A DNA stretch of 64,000 nt, from contig JAMLHE010000007.1 in assembly GCA_023957315.1 (NCBI GenBank), positions 115,286-179,285 on the forward strand, written 5' to 3'. The stretch is from Candidatus Kapaibacterium sp. GTDB taxonomy: Bacteria > Bacteroidota > Ignavibacteria > Kapaibacteriales > UBA2268. Below the pieces are notes generated by a model. That model did not search any database, was not told the origin of the DNA, and saw nothing but the letters and a program-made list of their open reading frames with translations. This document shows positions 28,322 to 38,000 of the stretch, piece by piece; position 1 is the stretch's first letter, and each line of letters opens with the position of its first letter. The position numbers were made by a program, and so were the translations under genes.

Positions 28322-30535
28322 TTAATTTTTTTTCGGAATCTCTTTGTACGATACCCGTTTGTGCCCCATACCAATAAGACTTTTTGCTATAACCGTTTTG
28401 ATTTTATTCAAATCGCTTATTGTTATGTTACATTCGTCAAACTGTCCGTCAAGGATTCTGTCTTGGATATTTTTTTCAATAATATTTTCGATTTCCTCAA
28501 GTGATTTTGATTCAATACGCGAAATTGCTTCGGCACTATCGCAAATCATCAATATCGCTGTTTCCTTTGTTCTGGGTTTCGGACCCGGATAGCGGAAATC
28601 GCTTTCATTGATTTCCTTATCAGGATTCATTTCCAAAGCTTGGGCATAAAAATGTTTGACAAGTGTAGTGCCATGGTGCATCGGTATAAAATCTATGATT
28701 CGTTGCGGCAATTTATACTGTCTCGCCAATTCAATACCGGCGGCAACATGGTCAATGATAATCTGAGCACTCTTTTTTGGTGAAATTTGCTCGTGTTTAT
28801 TTTCGATACCAATCTGGTTTTCAGTGAAATATTCGGGCTTTTCCATCTTGCCAAGGTCATGATAATAAGTGCCGACTTTTGTGAGCAGGTGATTTGCTCC
28901 AATTTCGCGAGCACAACGTTCGGCAAGCATAGCTACTGCCATTGTGTGTTGGTATGTGCCGGGCGAAATTTCAGTCAACTTCTTTAGCAAAGGATGGTCC
29001 GGGTCGTCGTATTCTTTGATTTGCAAATCTGTCGAAATATTTGGCAAACGTTCTATCATAAATAACAGCCCAAAAGTAATAATCGGTGACATTATCGAAC
29101 AAATTAAAGCCAAACTCATAGATTTTAACAAATCAATGTTATCGGTGCTACTTTCGGCGCTAAAAACGAGAATTGATATGAAAAATCCCATGAAAATAAA
29201 AAATATTGATTGGTACATTTGTGTACGATTTTGGATATCACGTACTGTGTAGGAAGCAAGCATACCAACGAAAATCATCTGTGTTGCTGTTATATAATCA
29301 TTGCCTCTGATGCCTGCCATTAATAGCGACATGGTGACAGTGCTCACAAATGCTGTCCGCGAATCAAATACTATGGCTATTAGCATAGAAATCGCCGGTA
29401 TGAAAATCAAATATTGCAATGGCAAATCGGAAATAATTTCTATCGAAAGCCAACTTAACAGTGATATCAAAACCATAGAACCCATCAATATACTTAGTTC
29501 GACGTTGTCTGTTATTACTTTCTTGCGTAGTATCAACAAATATATGATTAGGATGGACAGTATCATTGACGCATGTCCGAAATTACCGATATAGTACAAT
29601 AACCCATAACTGTCCTCATCGGTCATGAATCGTGAACTTTGGTAGGACTTGATTTTGGCAATATTCAATTCGGATAGTTTTTCTTTGTTATGTATGATGA
29701 CTTCTCCGGCACGTACAAAACCTATTGTCCGAGGTACTGAATTCATTGCCTGTTCGATTGCTTGGTCAGTCAAATCATTATGGAAAACTAAGTTGGGAAC
29801 GTTCAATCGGTTGACAATTTCCATAGCAAGAGCTTGCAAGGGGGCTTGAATCGTTTTGCTGATAATTGACTCGGCATTATTAATGAATGCTGACCTGTCA
29901 AGCAAATTAACCTTGTTGAGGATTATGAATTGATTCTTATCAACGCGCACCATGATTTCAGATTTCACAATTCTATCCAAAGCGATATTGACAAATCCGT
30001 TATCATAGGTTTCCGCTAAATATTTTTCTAAGGTTTGTTTAATTACTTTGAACTGCATTTCCCTTTGCTTAAGAGGTAAATCCAATAATGGTCTAAGTGA
30101 TTTTTCCGAAATAGGGCTTGGGAGTTTATCAACTTGCTGGGTCAACATCTCCTCGAGAATATCTAAAATTGTGCTCAGTGCAGTTCGATTTGATAATGCC
30201 GATGCTTCATCAATGACAAACACGGGCAGAGCCTCTTCGGCAGCAAGTCTTCTTTCCTCAGAATATTTGGCTGCTTCTTTGAAAATAGGGTATGAAAATT
30301 CGGCAATTAGAGGTTCGTCCTCCCAAGTAGAACCCGCTACCATTCTATAATCCGGTATATTATATGCTTTTTGGTCTAATTTTATCACAAAAAATAATGA
30401 TGTCAATATCAAGCTGACAATGATGATGAATATTTTCAATCGCAAGGAGCCTTTTACACGATTGTAATCGATTTGGGATGCGATTGCATTATCCACCAAT
30501 ATTTTTTGGAACAATGTTTGTCTCGGGTTTAGCAT
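28322..30535 (-). CDS. PgpH-type 7TM-HD cyclic-di-AMP phosphodiesterase
   Basis: This 737-residue protein has an N-terminal helix (about 30-50), an extracytoplasmic 7TMR-HDED domain (about 55-300), seven hydrophobic helices (about 310-480) and a cytoplasmic HD domain (about 510-720). HD residues are seen in YQHTMAVAMLAERCAREIG, YYHDLGKMEKPEYF and the MHHGTTL region. Homologues hydrolyse c-di-AMP to pApA. That implies c-di-AMP signalling in this organism, although no DisA/CdaA cyclase lies in the window. It is followed without a gap by xer and is divergent from rsmE. Confidence 0.9.
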   Translation of the reverse strand: MLNPRQTLFQKILVDNAIASQIDYNRVKGSLRLKIFIIIVSLILTSLFFVIKLDQKAYNIPDYRMVAGSTWEDEPLIAEFSYPIFKEAAKYSEERRLAAEEALPVFVIDEASALSNRTALSTILDILEEMLTQQVDKLPSPISEKSLRPLLDLPLKQREMQFKVIKQTLEKYLAETYDNGFVNIALDRIVKSEIMVRVDKNQFIILNKVNLLDRSAFINNAESIISKTIQAPLQALAMEIVNRLNVPNLVFHNDLTDQAIEQAMNSVPRTIGFVRAGEVIIHNKEKLSELNIAKIKSYQSSRFMTDEDSYGLLYYIGNFGHASMILSILIIYLLILRKKVITDNVELSILMGSMVLISLLSWLSIEIISDLPLQYLIFIPAISMLIAIVFDSRTAFVSTVTMSLLMAGIRGNDYITATQMIFVGMLASYTVRDIQNRTQMYQSIFFIFMGFFISILVFSAESSTDNIDLLKSMSLALICSIMSPIITFGLLFMIERLPNISTDLQIKEYDDPDHPLLKKLTEISPGTYQHTMAVAMLAERCAREIGANHLLTKVGTYYHDLGKMEKPEYFTENQIGIENKHEQISPKKSAQIIIDHVAAGIELARQYKLPQRIIDFIPMHHGTTLVKHFYAQALEMNPDKEINESDFRYPGPKPRTKETAILMICDSAEAISRIESKSLEEIENIIEKNIQDRILDGQFDECNITISDLNKIKTVIAKSLIGMGHKRVSYKEIPKKN

Positions 30536-30608
30536 TTTGTTTTCTTTTATTTTTTATTTTGAAAACTTATTCATATTATTGCGAATATAATCATAATATT
30601 TTTTTTCG

Positions 30609-31307
30609 ATGTTATTCATGGAATGTCTTTATATAAATAAAATCTTAAGTGTCGGTGAAATTTGCGAACTTACAACCGACGAATCTAAGCACGCACGGGC
30701 TCTCCGCTTGCGTGAAGGGGATAATATTTATCTCACAAACGGAATCGGTTCGGTCTATCTTTCCGAATTAGTTTCATATTCTAAAAATTCAGCGACGTGT
30801 AGAATTTTGGAATCGTATCCGAATTTCGGAGAACCTGCTAAATTTGTTCATGCTTTTATAGCATTGATTGATAACAAGGACAGAATGGATTTTTGCATCG
30901 AAAAATGTATTGAAATCGGTGTGTCGGAGTTCACTTTCTTGCATTCAAAATATTCTGCCAAACGGCAATCTAACCCCGAAAGGCTCCAAGCAAAAGCGAT
31001 TGCTGCAATAAAGCAATGTAAAAGAGCAACGCTACCGAAATTCAATCCTACGATTGATATTGCGACTATAAAAAATGTAATTAGCGATTATCAAGTCTTT
31101 TTGGCTGACGAAAAGGGGAAATCTTTCACTTCATACAGCCCGAAAAGCAATGTAGCTTTCATCGTCGGACCCGAAGGCGGATTTTCGGAAGAAGAAATTG
31201 CAATGCTACAAAATTTAGATAATGTCTCACTCGTCAACCTTGGCAATAGGAGATTGCGAGCAGAAACGGCTGCTATTGCAATGAGTGTTTTATGTTTGAA
31301 TCTTTAA
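30609..31307 (+). CDS. rsmE: 16S rRNA (uracil1498-N3)-methyltransferase RsmE
   Basis: This 232-residue SPOUT methyltransferase has an N-terminal PUA-like domain (SKHARALRLREGDNIYLTNG) and a knotted C-terminal domain with FIVGPEGGFSEEEIAML and VNLGNRRLRAETAAIAMSVL, the RsmE signatures for SAM binding. It methylates N3 of U1498 in 16S rRNA. ATGs at 30609 and 30618 are both plausible; MECLYINK fits the family N-terminus slightly better. It is followed after 16 bp by the small GIY-YIG-like gene. Confidence 0.93.
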   Translation: MLFMECLYINKILSVGEICELTTDESKHARALRLREGDNIYLTNGIGSVYLSELVSYSKNSATCRILESYPNFGEPAKFVHAFIALIDNKDRMDFCIEKCIEIGVSEFTFLHSKYSAKRQSNPERLQAKAIAAIKQCKRATLPKFNPTIDIATIKNVISDYQVFLADEKGKSFTSYSPKSNVAFIVGPEGGFSEEEIAMLQNLDNVSLVNLGNRRLRAETAAIAMSVLCLNL

Positions 31308-31323
31308 ATTTAGGAAATTATCT

Positions 31324-31674
31324 ATGGCATTAGATTGGCACAAGTGCAAAGGCGGAGTTTGGTGTGATTTGTTTCAGCTTGATTTGGAACATGAATTTCT
31401 ACGAAATCTCTCCGGGGTTTACATAGTTTGGAGCGGAACTACAGATAAGAGCGTGCTGAAAGTCGGCTCAGGTATAATTTCTACGGAATTGAAGAAGGAA
31501 AGGCAAGACCTCGCTATCCAAATTTTCGCACATCACGGGGTTTTCGTTTCTTGGGCAGAAATTTCAGCTCTGAAAAGAGAAAGCGTAATGCTTTATTTGG
31601 CAGAAACGCTTACTCCGAAGCTACCGGTAAGTTTACCGCGAACAATCCCGATAAAGGTTGATTTGCCCTGGTAA
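31324..31674 (+). CDS. Small GIY-YIG-like protein, possibly degenerate nuclease
   Basis: This 116-residue protein has AGGAA upstream of the ATG. GVYIVWSG followed by VLKVGSG, an Arg in KKERQDLAI and a Glu in YLAETLTPKLP recreate the order of the GIY-YIG fold (GIY strand, YIG strand, Arg helix, metal-binding Glu before a TPxLN-like loop). The YIG motif is altered (KVG), so activity is uncertain. An N-terminal CKGGVWC pair of Cys could bind metal. It is likely cotranscribed with rsmE. No named family is claimed. Confidence 0.5.
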   Translation: MALDWHKCKGGVWCDLFQLDLEHEFLRNLSGVYIVWSGTTDKSVLKVGSGIISTELKKERQDLAIQIFAHHGVFVSWAEISALKRESVMLYLAETLTPKLPVSLPRTIPIKVDLPW

Positions 31675-31695
31675 AGGTGTTCTTGTCTTCAATTT

Positions 31696-33498
31696 TTAAA
31701 TTTTTTCTTCTCGTAGTTCACGAATACGAGTTCTTGCCTCGTGCAAATAAATTGAACCCGGATATTTTACAAGTATCTCAGTGTAATAGCGTAAAGCTTC
31801 AGCCTTGTTTTTCTCTGCGTAATATGTATCAGCTATCATCTTTGTCATCCTGTCCATATAGATTGATTCAGGGAATTCAGTCATCAATTTCAATGCTGCC
31901 TTCCTTGATAAATCATACTTTCCGTCGCTATAATAAATTTCCGAAACTCTTATGTAGGACAGTTCTATTAAATTATCACTCGATGAATTTGCAGAAACTT
32001 CCATATAAATTTCGACCGCTTTGTCATAATTTCGCTTATATTCTTCAAATTCCGCTTTTGCAAATAGCATCAATGGATTGATGAAATTCTCATTCTCGGA
32101 GATGAAAGCAAATTTTTGGATTGCCAAATTTGCAATATCCGAATTGGGGTTCAAAGTTAGCGTTCTGTACAATTCCTTTGCTTTGGGTATATCGCCACTG
32201 AAATATTCAATCATTGCCGCTAATAAGTTCGCATGGTCTTTGGCTTTCGGGTCAGAATATCGGCTTTTCAAAATCTGCTCAATAGTTTTAGAAGCGTTTT
32301 CGGTATCGTCCCGAATAAGATATACTTTTACCAATTCAATTCCTGCTTCCACCGAAAAGCCATGATTGGGATAGTCTTTGATTAGTTGCTTGTATTGATT
32401 GATAGCTCTGTCGTAATCATTCAAATATTCCGAATAAATTTTCGCAAGTCTAATCATACTTTCCGCTGCGTGAGAAGATTTCGGGTGTTCTTTTATTATC
32501 GCATCATAGCGGCTCATGATATTTTTCAGTTCAGCTTCGGTAAATTTCGCTTTTGTTCCGGCAAGTTTACCCTCAAGTGTGCGAGTATAGCCGTATAACG
32601 CTGATGATGCGTAAGGACTGCTTTTGCCGCGTTCAATCAATATTGCATACGCCTTCAAAGCTATGTCATGCTCCCCATCACGAGAGGTGGAATTTGCAAA
32701 ATTCAATATGTCCAAGCCTCGAGAATTTTTCAATTCATCTATCCGTATCGTCATTTCGAGTGCCTGGTTGTGCCTTTTGGCTTCGCGTAGAAACCAAGAA
32801 TATACTTCCTGGTAAACGATGTTCGATTTCTCAGAATCGGCTCTGCGTTTCAAAACTTTGTCAATATGCTCGAATCCTTCTTCATTGGACATGAATGCAA
32901 AGAGCCTTCCTTGAGCTAAGGCTATATTGAAGTTGTTATCCAATAAGTCGAGTATTTCTTCAGTTCCGTCAATATGATTTCCCGTTGAAATGTATAATTT
33001 TATGAGATTATCCGTAAAAAGAGTTTTGTCGCCAAATTTCTTGCGGGCTTCGAGGTAAGTTTCAATTGCCTTTTGAAATAATTTGAGTTCAATCTGGCTA
33101 TTAGCAACGAAATCATAAGTGACGGCTGTAATTCCGCTCATACTCAGTATGTTCTTCCAAATTTCATCAGCCCTTTTTGCATTTCCGGTTCGCCAATTCA
33201 TTTCTGCAGCAATGGTTAAAATCTCAGGGTTTGGCTTTTTGCTTGCTTTTTCTTCAGCATATTTGAGCAATTCGGAATACTTGCTCATTTGCTTCATTAC
33301 TCGAGCGAGAGCATAAAAGTAAGCATTGTCTTCGGGTTTTTCCTTGTAAAGTTCTTCGTAAATACTCAAAGCACTTTCTAAATTGCCGCCTTGCTCGAAT
33401 GATTGACCAAGTTGGAATTTTTGCATCAAAGTATTTTGGCTTTGAGCTGAAACATAAAAGATTAAGAACAGTGATATTATATATAGGGATTTTTTCAT
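31696..33498 (-). CDS. Exported tetratricopeptide-repeat protein
   Basis: This 600-residue protein has a signal peptide (MKKSLYIISLFLIFYVSAQSQ). The rest is helical TPR/SEL-like repeats: AEEALSIYEELYKEKPEDNAYFYALARV-type units, RYDAIIKEHPKSSHAAESMIRLAKIY, AINQYKQLIKDYPNHGFSVEAGIEL and EALRYYTEILVKYPGSIYLHEARTRIREL. The C-terminal half resembles YbgF/BamD-like outer-membrane-associated repeats, suggesting a scaffold in the periplasm. It is divergent from the OstA-like gene 88 bp away, so a shared envelope-biogenesis role is possible but inferred. Confidence 0.8.
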   Translation of the reverse strand: MKKSLYIISLFLIFYVSAQSQNTLMQKFQLGQSFEQGGNLESALSIYEELYKEKPEDNAYFYALARVMKQMSKYSELLKYAEEKASKKPNPEILTIAAEMNWRTGNAKRADEIWKNILSMSGITAVTYDFVANSQIELKLFQKAIETYLEARKKFGDKTLFTDNLIKLYISTGNHIDGTEEILDLLDNNFNIALAQGRLFAFMSNEEGFEHIDKVLKRRADSEKSNIVYQEVYSWFLREAKRHNQALEMTIRIDELKNSRGLDILNFANSTSRDGEHDIALKAYAILIERGKSSPYASSALYGYTRTLEGKLAGTKAKFTEAELKNIMSRYDAIIKEHPKSSHAAESMIRLAKIYSEYLNDYDRAINQYKQLIKDYPNHGFSVEAGIELVKVYLIRDDTENASKTIEQILKSRYSDPKAKDHANLLAAMIEYFSGDIPKAKELYRTLTLNPNSDIANLAIQKFAFISENENFINPLMLFAKAEFEEYKRNYDKAVEIYMEVSANSSSDNLIELSYIRVSEIYYSDGKYDLSRKAALKLMTEFPESIYMDRMTKMIADTYYAEKNKAEALRYYTEILVKYPGSIYLHEARTRIRELREEKI

Positions 33499-33586
33499 AT
33501 TTTCGGTTATATTAATTGCAACTATTTCATAAAGAAGACGTTATATTTTGTAAAATGTTATTGAATTCAGTATCTATCATACTTTT

Positions 33587-34927
33587 ATGCAATCAATCAA
33601 AACAAATTTTCTAAAATTCATTATTCTTGGCATATGTTTCTTAGCTTTGACTTCAATTTCCAAATCTGATGATATCATTTTGAGGAATGCTGATAGCTTG
33701 AGAGGGCTTACTACTGATGAAACCAGCATCAGAGAATTTTTTGGCAATGTATGGCTGATTCAAAATGACCTTGACTTAAAGTGCGATTATGCAAAGCAAT
33801 ATCTTAATTCCAACACTGTGGACCTAATCGGCAATGTCGTCATCACTCAAAGAACTATGATATTGAAATCACCCAAAATTTTCTATAATGGTAATTCCGG
33901 AGTCGCAATCGCCGATAATGGCGTAGCACTTCGTGATGCAAACAGCTATCTTGAAGCACAAAAGGGAACTTACTCCACAAAAGCCTATATGGCAGATTTC
34001 TACGGCGATGTGTTTATCGAAGATGATTCGGTAAAAATTTATTCGGATAATGTTGTCCATAATCGTACTACACGTGAAAGTTTTGCCACCGGTGATGTAT
34101 GGATATTCGGCAAATATACAAATGTGGTTATGAAAGGCGACACTATCATCAATATCCCCAAAGAGAGTTACTCTATCAGCATGGGGAACACGGTTTTGTT
34201 CAAAATTGATACCATTCAGCGACTTGATTCGATTTATGTCGAGCAGGAAGAACAATTTGTTTCGACTTATCTCATGTCTCTCGATACATTGAGTATTTCC
34301 TGCGATACGATGCAAGCATACCGATATATAGGAAATGAAGAATACTTTTTCGATGGTAATGTCCAAATCGTCAAGGAAAATATAAAAGCTATTGCCAAAT
34401 CTGCGGTATTTTACAAAAATCAAAACATAATCATCCTTCGCGATAAGCCAATAGTGTGGTATGATTCAACTCAACTTTTTTCAGATTCGATAGTAATTGA
34501 ACTGATTGACAATAAGTTGAAAAAGCTAAGTGCATTCGGAAATTCGATTGCAGTAACCAAACTTGATTCTGTCGATAATGAACGAATCAACCAAATCTCT
34601 GCCAACGATATTTTTATCGAATTTGAGGACGGCAAAATCAATAGTCTGCGAGGCAATGTCAATGCAAGCAGCTTGTATTTTTTCAAGGACGAGGAAGGCT
34701 ATAACGGTGTTGACCGAAAATCAACCGATTCGATTCATGTAGAATTTATTAATGGTGAACCCGAGAATATTTTTTGGATTGGAAGTTCCGTAGCTGAATT
34801 TTACCCCGAAAATGTGATATTTGGCAAAATTACTTCTTACTTCTTGCCGGAGTTCAAATGGTCTGATATTCGACCTGAAATTAAGAAAATCCTATTCGGT
34901 CGGAAAGAAAAAACCCGACAATTCTAA
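33587..34927 (+). CDS. OstA/LptA-like LPS transport periplasmic protein
   Basis: This 446-residue protein has a signal peptide (hydrophobic residues 9-26, SISKSDD following). It contains repeated OstA/LptA-type beta-jelly-roll units: LDLKCDYAKQYLNSNTVDLIGNVVI, SYLEAQKGTYSTKAYMADFYGDVFI, LSISCDTMQAYRYIG and FFDGNVQIV. These form the hydrophobic groove that carries LPS across the periplasm. It is longer than E. coli LptA (185 aa) and matches the extended OstA-like proteins of the FCB group. It precedes the giant IgGFc-binding gene by 107 bp. Confidence 0.82.
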   Translation: MQSIKTNFLKFIILGICFLALTSISKSDDIILRNADSLRGLTTDETSIREFFGNVWLIQNDLDLKCDYAKQYLNSNTVDLIGNVVITQRTMILKSPKIFYNGNSGVAIADNGVALRDANSYLEAQKGTYSTKAYMADFYGDVFIEDDSVKIYSDNVVHNRTTRESFATGDVWIFGKYTNVVMKGDTIINIPKESYSISMGNTVLFKIDTIQRLDSIYVEQEEQFVSTYLMSLDTLSISCDTMQAYRYIGNEEYFFDGNVQIVKENIKAIAKSAVFYKNQNIIILRDKPIVWYDSTQLFSDSIVIELIDNKLKKLSAFGNSIAVTKLDSVDNERINQISANDIFIEFEDGKINSLRGNVNASSLYFFKDEEGYNGVDRKSTDSIHVEFINGEPENIFWIGSSVAEFYPENVIFGKITSYFLPEFKWSDIRPEIKKILFGRKEKTRQF

Positions 34928-35034
34928 TAATTACAATAAAAGTGTGTATTTTACTATCATTTAAAGAAAATTGTTAGTTTATATCCCGTTTTTTTCTTAA
35001 TTTAACGTTAACTAAATTATAAAAATGCAAAATT

Positions 35035-38000
35035 TTGTTTACAAGTAGAATTATATTGTTGTTTTGGGTTTTGTTGCCGCTCGCTTTGAGTAGTATCTTT
35101 GCCCAACCTAAGCTTTCATCATACGAGGGACTTCACTTCTTTGTTGGATTCATGGAAAATGAATCAACAGTAGCAATGCCTGACAAGCACTTAGAACAAT
35201 ACATTTTCATAACGTCCGAATACGAAACAACCGTAAAAGTCAAATACGGTCAGCAAGCGGCTTTTAATGTGTTTATACCATTAAACGAAGTAGTCAATAT
35301 ACTTGTACCGCGCAGTATGGAGAATTTCAACTCCGAAGTTGTTTCAAAAAATTTGATTGAAATTACTGCCGAAGTCCCGATAACAGTTTACGCTTTTTCG
35401 AGCATGAAACACTCATCAGAAAGCTATTCTGTTATTCCTGTTTCGAATTGGGGCAATGAATATGTTGCTCTTACGCTCCCCAACGACCACTATAACAAAC
35501 CAACGCTTGATTCTATCAGGGATTACACACCTCGCTCATCGCAATTTATGATTATGGCTGCCTATGATAATACTTTGGTAACTTATTACCCCAAATCTAT
35601 GACTCGTAAGTTGAATCAAGTTGATTCTGCTTATACTGTATTGCTCAACAAGGGGGAGTGCTATTTGGTGCAATCGTGGCAATATATGCGAGGGCAAGGC
35701 GATTTATCCGGCTCCTTTATCAAAGCAGATAAACCTATCGGAGTTTTGACAGGGCATGTTAGAACTGCGTTGGCTCAAGGATTTACTGAACAACCTCCTG
35801 ATTCCAAAGACCATCTCATCGAAATGTTGATGCCTGTTGCGTCGTGGGGGAGAACCTTTATTTCGGTACCGTTCGGGACAAATCCTAATAGAGGAGATTA
35901 TTTCAAACTCAATACTCGTACTAAAGAAGCAAAAGTTGATATTTATACATCAACCGGTTCGCTTGAACTTAAATTCCCTCCGAATAGTAATGTGCAAGAA
36001 CTTGCAGGATTGAACAAACCTGCATTATGGATAGCATCTGCACCCATTCAACTTGGACAATTTATGTATCGGGTTGGCGATTCGCTCGAAACCTTGAACT
36101 ATGACCCGGCAATGGTTATCTTGCCTCCTGCAGAACAATATATTTCAAGCATTAAGTTTCTAACGCCGGGCGAAATTTTCAAAACTGCCGATGGAGTTAA
36201 ATTTAGTAATCATTACGTTACGATTGTAGCTCAAAATATCTCTCTCGAAACTTTGACCTTGAACAACAACTTTGTCGAAAATATTAGCGATATCCGCAAT
36301 CAAGTGATTCCGGGCACTGATATGCACTGGGCAAGAATCGAAATTGACCCGGGTCAACATAAAATAACTTGCGATACAGGTAGGTTCTCGGGCATCATTT
36401 ATGGAGTTGGCAGATTTGACGCTTATGCTATGGTTCTCGGTTCATCGCTCAGAAATCCATACAGCGATGATGATATTTTCCCTACTTTAACTGTTACAGA
36501 AGATTGTTATGAAGTCAAGGGTACTATCACAGATGAAATAAGCGAAAAGAGCTTCGGGATTTATTATGCAATTGTCAACCAAAATACAACAAATAATTTC
36601 AGTTGGAAAATTGACCCGATTGCTTCTGACGCCAAAGTTATAACTTTCAACGCCAAGCCTATTGATATTTTTAAAGACGGAAAATTTGTTATTGATTTTT
36701 ATGATAAAAGTGGGAATAGGGGCACTTATACCAAGATTCATAATGCTGTTAAAATTACTCATCCTGATTTAATTATTTTCAATGATATTGGGTGGATTGA
36801 TTCAACTTGTTTCGAGCATGTGGTGACTAATGACGGGCTTTCGCCGATTGTGATTAATTCCGCAACTTTGAGTGCTGATAGTAGAGTTGAGCTTTTTACA
36901 GACCCCGCTTTACCTTATGAAATTCTGCCCGGTGGCTCTGTCTTATTCAATATTTGTGTCAATCCCAAAGGTGAAACTGACGCAATTCTTGGCAAAATTG
37001 ATTTAGAGTTTGAGTGCGAAATTAATTTTTCTTATAATTTCCGAGGCGATATTCTCGCTCTCGAAATCATAGCTACGGGTCACGATTTTGGTGATGTTCT
37101 CTTGGGAGATTTACCATGCGACAGTATCACTATAACTAATACAAGCAACACTCCGGTGACAATTACTGAATTGAATTCTGCATTCAATTTGCCCCAGTTC
37201 ATTGTTGATACTGCAGGTAGATTGCCAATTGTGCTCAATCCCGGAGAAACTGTATCGTTTCAAGTATGTTTTATCCCGACTCTCAATGCCGCTTACGAGG
37301 ATACCGTCATTTTCCGTAACGAATATGATTATTATGTTTACGGTATAGTGAAAGGTCGTGGTGTTTCTCCAAAATTTGATTCTTATATTGTAGATTGGGG
37401 CAATAGACGCATCGGCACAACTAACGATACAACGATTTTTATCAAGAATACTGGTAATACTGACGGTGTAATCAAATTTTCGCAATTCAACTACAATGAC
37501 TTTAACGATGATAATTCCGCTACACTAAGCCAATTGAATGATGTTGTCGTTCCGGCTCAAGATTCCATCGAAGTCAGTTTCAGCTTTTTGCCCGTTCAAG
37601 GTGCGGACTATTTGCTCGAGGCAGAATACACTTCTGATTGGATGCTTCACGAACCTTTTACAATCAGATTGAAGGGTGTGCCGACTATTCCCGAAATTGA
37701 AACTTCAGATTATGACTTCGGAGATGTAGAGCTATACTCGACGCAAGCTGCTAATTTCGCAGCTGTTTTTTCCGGAGGAAATGAAACTCTTACGATTGAT
37801 TCTATCTATGTAATCAGTGGTGATGTAGCTTCTTTCAATTTCAATCTTGACGGCTACAAAGATTTTACTTTAGACCCGAATAATAATTTACTTTTTGATA
37901 TAGAATTTGCTCCGATTAGGCTTGGCTCACATGAAATTATTTTTGGTGTCCTTCATGATGCTAATCCTAATAACGCCCGTTCAGTCAAGCAATTCAAGGT

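Noticed and set aside
33869..34423. 184-codon antisense open frame in the OstA-like gene
   Set aside because: Wholly inside a well-supported gene; composition looks like a shadow frame, with no signal, motif or start context.
35025..35048. ATG at 35025 as start of the giant gene
   Set aside because: Reaches TAG after seven codons; the TTG at 35035 in another frame gives the signal peptide.
37111..37485. Antisense open frame in the giant T9SS gene
   Set aside because: Mirror of codon bias of the real gene; no family motifs.
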